Shown piece after piece: positions 54,607 through 64,000 of a stretch of 64,000 bases of DNA. The notes below the pieces were generated by a model. The model ran no database searches and was not told the DNA's origin. It was given only the letters and a program-made list of their open reading frames with translations. The DNA is from Stachybotrys elegans. Taxonomy: Eukaryota > Ascomycota > Sordariomycetes > Hypocreales > Stachybotryaceae. Made by a program: the position numbers and the translations under genes. Within the stretch, counting starts at the first letter, position 1. The number at the start of each line of letters is the position of its first letter. The stretch is taken from the NCBI GenBank assembly GCA_020746835.1, contig JAGPNK010000003.1:2170001-2234000 (forward strand), written 5' to 3'.

Positions 54607-56532
54607 GGCAAGCAGCTAGACAAACAAGACAAACGGGGGGGGACAGGTCCAGCAAGCAGCAAGCAAGCAAGGCACGGAGCGGACGGACCGGCAGAAGAGA
54701 GGAAAGGTAAGGTGGTGATTGTATTGGAGTGCAGATCGAGGGAAACGTGGGGGGTTTTAAACATTCCAGACAAAGAGCGAAATGATTCATTGTCCTCCCC
54801 CCTCCCTGGCCATTCCTCACCTCGTCCGCCGGTCCGCGCTTGGGCTTCCGCATCGGATCTGAAGCTTGCACCAGCTAGACATGGGTTTGAAAGTTTCGAC
54901 GTGCGCAACAGAGGCAAGAAACCCATGTGGAAAAGCCGAGGTCGGAGATTTCGGAGGCGAAGGAAGCTTCAAGGCCTGGTTCCAAGTGCGCGCCAACCAC
55001 AACTTTTTTGGCCGCCTTCTCCAGGGGGGGGGATTTCGGCAGCGGGGTGGCATCTGCCGGGGCAGCCAACCGCCGCCTACAGGGCCATTGTGCTAGGCCG
55101 AAAGGCGGCAAGCGGCTGGGCGGGTTCGGGATGGCGGGGGGGCATGGGAGCAGGGGCGTTTGTCAGTTCCTTCCAAGACTCAGACGACTGGATGGGATTT
55201 GTAAGAGCAACAGGAGCTTCCACAAAGTTAAAGTTATAGCAGGAGTCAGGCCATGGACGAAGGGAACCTTGACGACATAATTCGATCGAATGTGCGGGGA
55301 AGGGGATATGACCAGGGGGATTGCACGCTTGCAGACCAGCCCCAGATACGCAGACAGCCACGGTGAATAGCTCCGATCGCAAAGAGCCTCTATCAATAGC
55401 GTGCAGAGAGAGAGCATGGGTAACGATGGATGCTGTGGAGATTGGGATGCCAATGACTCCATCGTGTTCAACACAACACCTCCGTCATCGCTCATCTGGA
55501 AAATCTGGAAAATATCCCATTGGAAAAGAAAAAAAAAGAAAAGAAAAAAAGAAACGTCAAAGGGCAGGACGGCTCGTGGCTTTCTTCATCGCCATCTGAC
55601 GTGCTTGCAGGCTGCAGACTAGGACTAACCCCTGCCAGCATCGCACACATCACGAGGACCGCCAATGCGTTACCCCGCAAAAAGGAAAAGACCAAAAAAA
55701 AAAAGTCCTCCCATCTTTCTCCAATTCCTGCATCTAGATTCCATCCCCCTGTCTGATGCGGAGACTTTTTTGCCAGCGCGCGGGAACGACCCTGTGCCGC
55801 CAATGTATACAGAGCCCATCCCGTTACTTGGTGGCTTGCCGCCACTGACAATCCAGGATGGGCGATGCGACGAGCCGAGGCAGCCACCGCACGCTGCGAT
55901 GCCGCGTTTGTCCAGGTCCCATCCCACCGACCGTGATGCAGAAGCTTCTCTGCTCCCGCCCGCCCGTCGGACCATAATGATAACGCCTTCCCGTCGCAGG
56001 GCCAGCACGTTGCACCCGCCATCGCACACACACACACACACAGAGCGGCAAGACTGGGCGTAGCCAACGCTCTCTGCATCCTCGTTTACACGCCGCCGCA
56101 TCCAACGCTGAGATGCATGCAATGAGCCGCGCGGCCGTCATGGCTGCTTTCTTCTCCCCATGGGCAAGCCGCTCCATTTTCTTGATTGCTTCACCATCTG
56201 TCCGCGGTGCCGGCATGTACTCCTTGATGTTTCTTCGCGAGCTTCTCATCTAAAGCGTCGTCTATTTGCTGCTTTGCTGTGACTTGCTCTTAGAACCGGA
56301 GGCAGAACCCGGCAGGCTTCATAGGCCATGTTTGAATGCTATTTATATTCCACGTCCATCTCCTCTATGGGGTCACAGTTTCTTTGGTCAAACTCCAGCG
56401 TGTAATCCCACATCCTTCCATGTTGCTAGTGGTCGTCTGGGTCAAGCTGCCCAGCTCTGGCCGTTTGCCCAGCACGTAACCTTTGCATACCAACGCCAAC
56501 CTCGACCAAAGCCAGCATTAACCTACGCCGCA
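54607..56532. other. 1.9-kb gap, no gene seen
   Basis: Contains the transporter promoter (TTTTAAA at about 54753-54760, CT-rich leader on the minus strand), an A-rich tract at about 55528-55553 and a CA microsatellite at 56028-56042. No conserved frame was seen. Confidence 0.45.
56028..56042. repeat. (CA)n microsatellite
   Basis: Seven CA dinucleotides in intergenic DNA. Confidence 0.8.
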
Positions 56533-58102
56533 ATGTCTATCACGCCTGGGGACCTGTTCCTCGCCCCCGATTTCCTTAACGCAGCTCGGCGCCGTGATGA
56601 TCTGGGCGTCTCGACGAATCCCTTCATCCATTCCAACCCCTTTCTGGGGGCTCAGCTGTTTCCCGAGTTTGACCAGCAAGACTGCCAGAACTTCAAACTT
56701 GCGTTCGGCTATGGTGATCCTCAGCTACCGTATGGCGATGATGCTATTGGCGCTGGTGCAACTACTATGGCTCCCTCCGTTTACGGGTATCAACACGATA
56801 TCTTGGGCTTACCAGCGCTGGCCCACTGCGACTTGCCCCAGGATCCTACATTGGAGATGAAGACCCCGAAGCTGTGCGTATTTCCATATTGTTGCTGAAC
56901 TATGCTTACTGGACTAGGGATTCGAGAGTGCAGAATGAAGATGTAAACGTTGCTGGCCTGTTTCCCGCTGACAATAGCGGCATGGACATGGCCGTCCCGG
57001 AGCTCAACGATCCAACGGAGCTGATGAATCGGTTTCTGGTTTCTGAGGATGATTTCGTCGACCTAGAACCAACAGCAGCATCTTCAGTAGCACCACAATC
57101 CATGACTTCTAAGGAGGCAGAACCAGCACCCCGACGGCGCGTCGTCAAACCGCAAATATCGAAAACAGAAGAAACAGGGGCGGACATTATGCTGGTCAAG
57201 GCTGGGCAGCTGCCACCCACGGGTCAGTACCAGTGCTACTTTGCCAGCAAGGTCGATGCTGATGAGAAGCATGCCCGACTCACCGAATTCTACCGCAAGC
57301 CTGCGAGCCTGTGCACCTTTCCCGACAAGGACGAGACGTTCCCTGGGGATGATGCGGCTACTGTCGCGCTTGTGATACAGGTGTTCTACGCCATCTACGA
57401 CTGGTCCAACTTTCGTGAATGGCCGCAGACTATCGACCCTGTGGCCAGAAGTGCGTGTATGGATAGTTCCGGGGTCCAGCGCGAAGGAAGGCTCCTCTAC
57501 AGTAATCCAACCGTGGATGGTTCATCCTTGACTTCCAATGAGTGGGCCACGATGCTGCCACCAATAAAGGAGCAGCAGCAGGCTATACTGGGGAGGGAGT
57601 TGAATGATCAGATGGTTGAGTGGATGAGCTGGGATCTTGTGGTGAGTTCAGGTTCCCAGTCCTTTCTTATCAACCCTACTGACTGTTAGACTGCTGCCAT
57701 CACGTCGCAGCAAGGTTGCACGCAGATCCGGCACTGGTGCGTCGCAGACGGGGCCTAGGAGTCCTATTCGTCTCTCCAAGCCCGGATCGATGCCATCTGT
57801 CACGCCTTGCGGGTAAGTCCACCAGGGAATTAGATGGCGGTTCTGATGTTGACGCTCGGCAGCAATCCAAGCAGCTTGTGAAGTCGCTGCTGTCAGCGGG
57901 TGACGGATGGACGCTCAGAATCGCCAACAACCCCCTGGGGGAGCTCAAGGTATGCCGGTCATTATTGTGGTAGGTTCTGGCTAACAGATGTCAGCACAAG
58001 GGCAACAATAGAAAAGTGAATCTGGTCAAGAACCAGAAGTTGAGGGATGCAACCAAGGCGGAACGGAACAGAGTGCGCAAGCGGAGGAGGAGCAAGGCAT
58101 AA
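56533..58102 (+). CDS. Unknown nuclear-looking fungal protein with basic C-terminus
   Basis: Modelled as five exons (56533-56873, 56918-57641, 57759-57812, 57863-57949, 57995-58102) giving 437 residues. The N-terminal half is acidic and disordered, with a basic patch (PRRRVVKPQISK). A middle region (QCYFASKVDADEKHARLTEF, QVFYAIYDWSNFREWP) looks folded. Splicing brings together SYSSLQARIDAICHALR, QSKQLVKSLLSAGDGWTLRI and ANNPLGELK, then a very basic tail (KAERNRVRKRRRSKA) that could be a nuclear signal or bind nucleic acid. I do not recognise the family. Intron 2 is 117 bases in this model because an earlier acceptor (57690) would run into an in-frame TAG at 57756-57758. The alternative is a disrupted gene. 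Confidence 0.65.
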
Positions 58103-58372
58103 TATGAGAGCAGAGCATGTTAGTATTTTGCGACTCCAGGATTGGTATCGGAGCTAGGAACATGCAGTGTGGTTACTATCACGGGACATAACAACATGGT
58201 GCAGTCTATGACTTGTATTACATTACTATATGCGACTACCCTCGTGAACTCATGCCGTCTCTTTTCCATGCTGCCAAGCATTGTCGTTTACCTGTCCCAA
58301 ACGCCTTTGATGCTCAAAAAAATCATAAATGTCATAGAACTGCTAGCCATCCGTCGTGTCATACCACGTCAT

Positions 58373-58918
58373 CTAAGCAATGCCGCGGATGGTCTCAATG
58401 GGCGCGCTGACAGTGACAGGCTCGCAGGCGATGAAGCGCGTCGAGTAAATCTGGCCCACCTCCCAGTCCGGGTTCTCCCAGGTCTCCTCAGTACAATCGA
58501 GGTCGAGGTCGGCACCGCCCTCGGCCATGTAGTAAACACCTTGGTCAGGGCACGACCAGGTCTGGTTGACCTGGACCTCGCCGGTCGGGCGGTTGAAGGT
58601 GAAGGTGGTTTGGCCGGCCCTCTCGGGGACTTCGCAGCTGTAGATGACCTGACCGTAATAGAAGTCGGAGAGCCAGTTGGAGGCGGCGCTGCACTGGGCG
58701 ACGTAGTCGACGACCTCGTTCTTGAGGGTGAAGTTGACGTAGCCCCAGGAGTTTTGGTGGGAGGGCGTCGTGAAGATGTAGGAGGCGTGGAAGTCAAAGT
58801 CCTCGATGGTCCAGTCGGTGATGCGGCTGGACTTGGCGACGCAGCTGTCGTTGGAGACGGTGGGCGCGGCGAGGGCGGCGCCGGCCAGGAGAACAGAGGT
58901 GGCGAAGAAGGACTTCAT
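58373..58918 (-). CDS. Small secreted cysteine-containing protein (AA1-like)
   Basis: Unspliced 181-residue protein. A clear signal peptide (MKSFFATSVLLAGAALAAPT) is followed by a compact domain with about five cysteines (NDSCVAKSSRITDW, AQCSAASNWL, IYSCEVPE, WSCPDQGVYY, DLDCTEETW), aromatic residues and N-glycosylation sequons. The layout resembles fungal AA1-like (Alt a 1-fold) secreted proteins, an assignment made from general appearance and not certain. Such proteins are often abundant in culture or act at the host surface. A TATA box lies 131 bases upstream. The gene stands alone, with 2.5 kb of gap upstream. Confidence 0.8.
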   Translation of the reverse strand: MKSFFATSVLLAGAALAAPTVSNDSCVAKSSRITDWTIEDFDFHASYIFTTPSHQNSWGYVNFTLKNEVVDYVAQCSAASNWLSDFYYGQVIYSCEVPERAGQTTFTFNRPTGEVQVNQTWSCPDQGVYYMAEGGADLDLDCTEETWENPDWEVGQIYSTRFIACEPVTVSAPIETIRGIA

Positions 58919-61411
58919 GGTGATGGGGGTATTGGTGTAAATGGGGTGGAGGAGGAGAAGGGATGGATGAGATGGGATGAGATGGCTGGATGATGTCCAA
59001 GTTGCTGATAGAATGGAGAAGTGAAAGTAGACATGCAGGGCTTCAGGACTTTATACCCATGGAGATTAGTATCATTGTGCTCCGGGCAGTTCTCTCCTCG
59101 ACGGGAGGCGAGACACGAAGATGGTGCATGGTGCATGCCATTGGCAGGCCGCCTCGATTGTCCAGCCACAAGGGTCTCCTCCTACTAGTTTAGCCTAGGT
59201 ACAGGTAGTAGGTGGGAGGAAATGTACCAGCCCACCCATCAAATGACGTCGCACAAACCCGTATTCGAGAAGCCCGCGGCACCCCGAATCCCTCTCTACG
59301 GTATGACCTTACCTACACATCATTAGCTTTCGATTATTTGAGTCACCTGTTCATGCATGCACTCACGCATCCATCTCCAGTTTCGCCGTCCCGCCCTTGC
59401 ATAGCGAGATGATTCCATTTGTTTGCCCCCGTTCATCCAATTACAGCGCCATGGTAACGAGCCCATCCACCATGGGGCAATAAGAGTGAAAGTGGGAAAG
59501 AAGAAAGAAACAATAAGACGAGGAGAGACATGGCGACAATCTCGCCTGCACAGGGTCTGTTTCTCATGCTAAGACAGGGCAGTCTATAATCGGGTGCTTC
59601 TGCCCCAGATCGGCATTCGACGCTTCCAAGAAGAGTCGAGGAGCTGGGCCGATCGCTGCGCTGGCGCTCGTATTCAGCCCGTTGACCCTCCAAGAGAGGA
59701 TTCGCCGGTGGTGGCATCGCTCAGCTGTCTCTTCCCCCATATTGTATATTGTGCAATCTATTTCAATGGGGGTTTGCGCATAAACGAGATGCCAGCCGAT
59801 GGAAGCTATCGACCGGTAGTTGGGCGCTCGGGCATCTCTTCAGAGGCCTGTGCAGGCCTGTGCAGCCGGGACTTCCGCTGGCCAAGCCGGCTCATGGGTG
59901 CTGCCAGGCCGTTTTCAGGGCTGTGCGGTAGGCTAGCGGTCCTGCCCGCCGGCGCCATCCTGCACAGTCCATTCCCATCTGCAAACCCGACGATCCGCCA
60001 TCTTCTCCCTCGTTCATTCTGCTGCACGACACCTCGGCAGTGTCTCACAAAGAGAGTCACGATATCTAGCTGCCAACGCCGCACAGGCTCCATTGTTGAC
60101 CAGCCTCGCCCGTCCATGCCAGGCGCGCTTCGAACATCACCTGTTAGGTACATAAGGAAAGGGCCGAAAGGCAGTTGGGAATACGAGGTGACCTCATCCT
60201 GTCTGCCTACCTCTACCCAACGGCAAGGTAGATATACAGGTATTTATCTACAGAACTGTGCCTATGCCCGAGACACCCGCCCGCGCCGTCGCCGTCTGCA
60301 TAATGTCTCGCGGATGATTTGAGCGCCTGGGCAAGCACCCGTATCGTCCGTCGACGCACCAAGCAAGACAGGTCAGGACTTGTCTGCAAAAATAGAAACA
60401 AACGCCCATCTCATCGTGGGAGGGACGCTGAACTATGGCGGAGGCGGAGACAGCGATGGTATGCGCGGGAGCTGCACCACGTCGACTGGTGCTGCGCATC
60501 TTGTGGTTCCCTGCTTCCTCCTCGGCTCGATGCTCAGTTGACCTTTGTGTCTAATTCTGCGTCTGATTAAGGCGACACGGCCGAAACAGAACATCTGCAG
60601 CAAACAATCTTGCTGGCACCCTCATTCGAAGGGGTGTTGCAGCAGCCTCTTGGTGTCTCACTGTCGCCCAGCATGACTTGACAGGTCACCATCCCATCTA
60701 AATCTTGACCAGGAATACACGACAGGAAGACCATCCATCGAATGGAATTGTCCTCATGCCGAGTTGCTTCAGGGTAAGCGCCTTTGTCCGAGGTGGCGTT
60801 TTGGACCTCCTGTAGATCCCACCCTCCCTCGTCTCCATGGAGGGTGGGCAGCAGATCAGGGTCCCAGACCAGTCTCGCCATTGCAGTGGCCAAGCTGCAG
60901 CGGTGGAACGCCCGTGGGGAACCAACAAGGCCACACTCGAACCGTCAGCGTCGTGCGGCTCCTTGAGCCCACCTGATTGGGCATGCCGAGGGAGACAAAT
61001 CATGCCTTCACCCACTCTGCTCCACGAAGGAAGCAGCAGAACCCAACGCCGAGCTGCGGTTTTCCATGCTTGGCTGTCCCACGGGTCGTTTGTCTGCCTG
61101 CCGCTTGCGGATTTCACTGGCTCGTTATCGATGGAAGGAGTATGGGACAGGGAAGCCGCCCGCTGTGCCCCTCATTGCCCCTCACCCTGTGACGCAAGTC
61201 GGTCGACTGGCACCCAAACAGCCAGCTTAACCACCCAGCTTCTGGGATTGGGAGACTGTCGAATTTCAAACCTGTCAAGCTGTTGAGCAGCCGTATCGTA
61301 TCCCCTTTCACTCCTTCCATTCGTGAACTCGCATATACGGTGCAATTGGACACGCCTCGCCTGTCCAAACAACCCCTTCGACATCTTGTATCACCACCTT
61401 GAACTTGAGCC
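58919..61411. other. 2.5-kb divergent intergenic region, no gene seen
   Basis: Left part is the secreted-protein promoter, right part the GH2 promoter. Frames on both strands are short and not protein-like. Confidence 0.45.
59049..59055 (-). promoter_or_regulatory. Candidate TATA box of the small secreted protein gene
   Basis: TATAAAG on the minus strand, 131-137 bases upstream of the start codon; near-consensus sequence at usual fungal spacing. Confidence 0.55.
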
Positions 61412-63603
61412 ATGTCTTCGCCATCCTATCCCCGTCCCGACTTTGAGCGCACCGCCCTGCGCTGGGAGTCCCTGAATGGCCCCTGGGATTTCTTGTTCGA
61501 CGACGAGGACGTTGGCCTGTCCCAGCAATGGCAGAAGTCGGGTCTCCCTAGCTCCGCGGCCACAACGGCCCCGGCCGAGGCCGATGCGGCAGGCAATTCG
61601 GACCACAGCCAGGATATCACACAGCGCATTGCCTCGGGCACCCAAGAGCTCATAAAGAACAACATCTTCTCCCGGACCCAGGGCGCCGTCAACAACAAGC
61701 GTAAGATTGAGGTGCCATTCGTCTTCCAGAGCCCCGCCTCCGGCATCAACGACCGCGGCGTCCACGAGGTCCTCTGGTACGAGCGCACCGTCTCCGACCT
61801 GCGCACGCTCGAAGAGAAGAAGCAAGGCACTCGCGTGATTCTGCGCTTCGGCGCCGTCGACTACGACGCCAAGGTCTGGGTCGACGGGCAGTACGTTGGT
61901 GGTCACCGCGGTGGCCACGTCCCGTTTGAGCTGGATGTGACGGATGCTCTGGAGGAAGGCTTGGCTGGTGGAATCCTGCCGACCACCCACCGCATCACTA
62001 TCCGCGTCTTCGACTCTGCTTACGATTTGACGCAGCCGCGAGGAAAGCAGTACTGGGGCGCCAAGCCCGAGAGCATCTTCTACACGCCCTCGGGAGGCAT
62101 CTGGCAGTCTGTCTGGCTCGAGGCTGTCCCCCCTGCTCGTATCGCGGATAGCAGCCACGGCACCGTCATCCAGTCAAATGATATTGAATCCGGCACCCTC
62201 CGTGGCAAGATTGCCGTCGCTGGGCGGCGGGTTGGCCAAGGTTACGGTGTCGAGGTGGAGGCCAAGTTTGGTGGAGTGTCTGTTGCCAAGTCATCTGTCC
62301 AGAACCTGCCCAAGGACAGCGATGCTGCCGAGTTCGAGATTGACATGCACGTACCTGCCGAGAAGATGTCGGAGGTTCCCGCCACGGTGCTCCAGAGCTC
62401 GCCGATAACCGATGACCGATGCTGGCGAAACGGCTTGGCCTTGTGGTCGCCTGAACATCCTCTCCTCTACGACCTCACCATCCGCCTCATTGATACGTCG
62501 TCTGGAAAGGCGGTGGATGAGGTGGCCACCACAACCGGTATGCGTTCCATCAACTGGACCAAGGGCGACGGTACCTGGAGACTCAATGATAAGCCCTACT
62601 TCCAAGCCCTGTGTCTTGACCAGGGCTACTGGCCCGGGACATTCATGACTCCGCCCAATGCTGACAGCTGCAAGCTGGACATTGAGCTGGCCAAAAAGAT
62701 GGGATTCAATGGATGCCGCAAGCACCAAAAGGTTGAGGACCCCGTCTTCTACTACTGGGCCGATAAGCTCGGTTACCTGGTGTGGGCCGAGATGGCCAAC
62801 TCGTACCAGTTCAGCGACGAGTATGTCGACCGATTCAACCAGGAATGGATTGAGTCGATGAAGCTGGCCATCAACCGGCCCTCGGTCGTGACGTGGACAC
62901 CCGTCAACGAGAGCTGGGGATACCCGTCTCTCAAGGACAACATCAAGCAGCGCAATCACATTCGCGCGCTGTATTACATGACAAAGTGAGCAGAACGTCT
63001 TTTGTGATTGGGAGTAAAGGCTAATCGGTTAGGTCGCTGGACGACACGAGGAGCATCAACGACAACTGCGGCTGGGAGCACGTCTGTACAGATCTATCGA
63101 CCTTCCACGACTACGCCGACGGGCCGCAGCTCGAGCAGAACTGCTCCCAGCTAGAGTCCATCATGGACAAGAAGGCCGGACGTGACCTTTTTGTCCCCGC
63201 TGTGGCCGGCGATGCTGGCGCAAAGCACGTGGAGGGCGCACCCATCATGTGCACCGAGTTTGGCGGCGTCAACATTGCGGCCGCCAAGACAAAGAAGGAG
63301 GGTGAGGAAGAGCGCGAATGGGGCTACACGACGGCGACTGATCCCGAGGATCTGCTGAAGCGAGTCGAGCGCCTGGTCAAGGGCGTTACCAAGGCCGGCC
63401 ACTGCTGCGCTTTTGTGTACACCCAACTGTAAGTTTCACAGAGCTGTCTGAGAGATGCGACGCTGATTTATTCTTTCAGGACGGACATTGAACAGGAAGC
63501 AAACGGACTCTATTCGTTTGACCGAAAGGAGAAGCTGGATTCCAAGAGGGTCAAGGTGTTGATGGAGGAGGCCATGCAGCTGTACTACGACAAGGTGAAA
63601 TAG
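61412..63603 (+). CDS. Glycoside hydrolase family 2 protein
   Basis: Three exons (61412-62985, 63033-63428, 63480-63603) give 697 residues. The opening RTALRWESLNGPWDFLFDD, the jelly-roll segment VWVDGQYVGGHRGGHVPFEL, and PSGGIWQSVWLE mark the GH2 sugar-binding domain. The TIM-barrel part has YFQALCLDQGYWPGTFMTPP, GFNGCRKHQKVEDP, the acid/base glutamate in TPVNESWG (E500) and the nucleophile in MCTEFGG (E600). Family members release beta-galactose, beta-mannose, beta-glucuronate or similar; the fine specificity is not clear. There is no signal peptide, so the enzyme is probably cytosolic. The third exon restores TDIEQEANGLYSFDR and the natural end. The start is the first ATG of the frame. Confidence 0.92.
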
Positions 63604-64000
63604 GAGCGCCCACTCCTGACGGATTGGCATTTGAAGCCAGGATAGGCGTGTCTTGGACACGATGGCTCAAGTCCCGCAGCCGTTATCGTATCCATTGGAC
63701 AGGTCGATGGGCTTATGTTACAAGAGTCCCATAGATCTGCGCAGTACGACCACGAGGTCTGGTCGAATACAGTGGGAAGGAATTCTTGGAAACCCCGCCT
63801 TTGATGACCTACGTGATGCTGGCTGTCATGATTTGCATGATTGTAGAGATGGAGCCACCTTTTGGCCGAGGGAGCAGGGAAGGATGCAGATGAGATTGAG
63901 TAATCAAGGCACACGTTAGTTCAAGTCTCTACTTGGAAGTCGAATGCGAAAATGCGTAGGATATACGGCCATGGAAGGGGAATTGAGCGGTACCGGCATG
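63604..64000. other. 3' flank of the GH2 gene, no gene seen
   Basis: About 400 bases to the window end, without a recognisable frame. Confidence 0.5.

Overview
This is nuclear DNA of a filamentous ascomycete, most likely a Sordariomycete and probably of the order Hypocreales. The evidence is: protein-coding genes broken by short GT-AG introns of about 45-120 bases, CT-rich leaders, an intron-containing tRNA gene, and fungal-type genes (APSES/ankyrin cell-cycle factor, Met8, GH75 chitosanase, Dal5-like transporters, a pisatin-demethylase-type P450). Genus and species cannot be read from the window. I model 22 protein genes and one tRNA gene. Exon joins come from splice-site reading and from keeping the frame of recognisable protein families.

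Layout. 0.8-14.7 kb: UDP-glucose 6-dehydrogenase (-), a GT4 glycosyltransferase (+), an unknown membrane-anchored protein (-) and an MFS transporter (+), separated by long non-coding stretches. 15.2-27.2 kb: a 5'-nucleotidase-like phosphoesterase (+), then five minus-strand genes: secreted GH75 chitosanase, cytochrome P450, a small membrane protein, a TIP30-like NAD(P)-binding protein and a 927-residue secreted protein that looks like the DUF7029/DUF7223 type. 28.8-43.4 kb is a denser housekeeping block: Fta1/CENP-L-like kinetochore protein (-), MDR alcohol dehydrogenase (+), tRNA-His, SSAT-like GNAT acetyltransferase (+), Cup1-like LYR protein (-), Mbp1 subunit of the MBF cell-cycle factor (+), Vac1/Pep7 endosomal FYVE protein (-) and Met8 siroheme synthase (+). 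43.7-64 kb: adenosine-deaminase-like protein (-), secreted M14 carboxypeptidase (+), Dal5-type MFS transporter (+), fungal amidoligase (+), second Dal5-type transporter (-), an unknown nuclear-looking protein (+), a small secreted AA1-like protein (-) and a GH2 glycoside hydrolase (+).

Three local themes stand out. First, an amidoligase-family gene, of a class whose fungal function is largely unknown, lies between two transporters of the anion/allantoate/dipeptide permease family. That could be a small uptake-and-modification module. Second, the carboxypeptidase gene is bracketed by inverted copies of a foldback repeat that carries a GC-rich minisatellite, and one copy abuts its stop codon. 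Third, several secreted or transport genes have a TATA-like box about 100-140 bases before the start codon. No polyketide or peptide synthetase, CRISPR array or autonomous transposase gene was seen.
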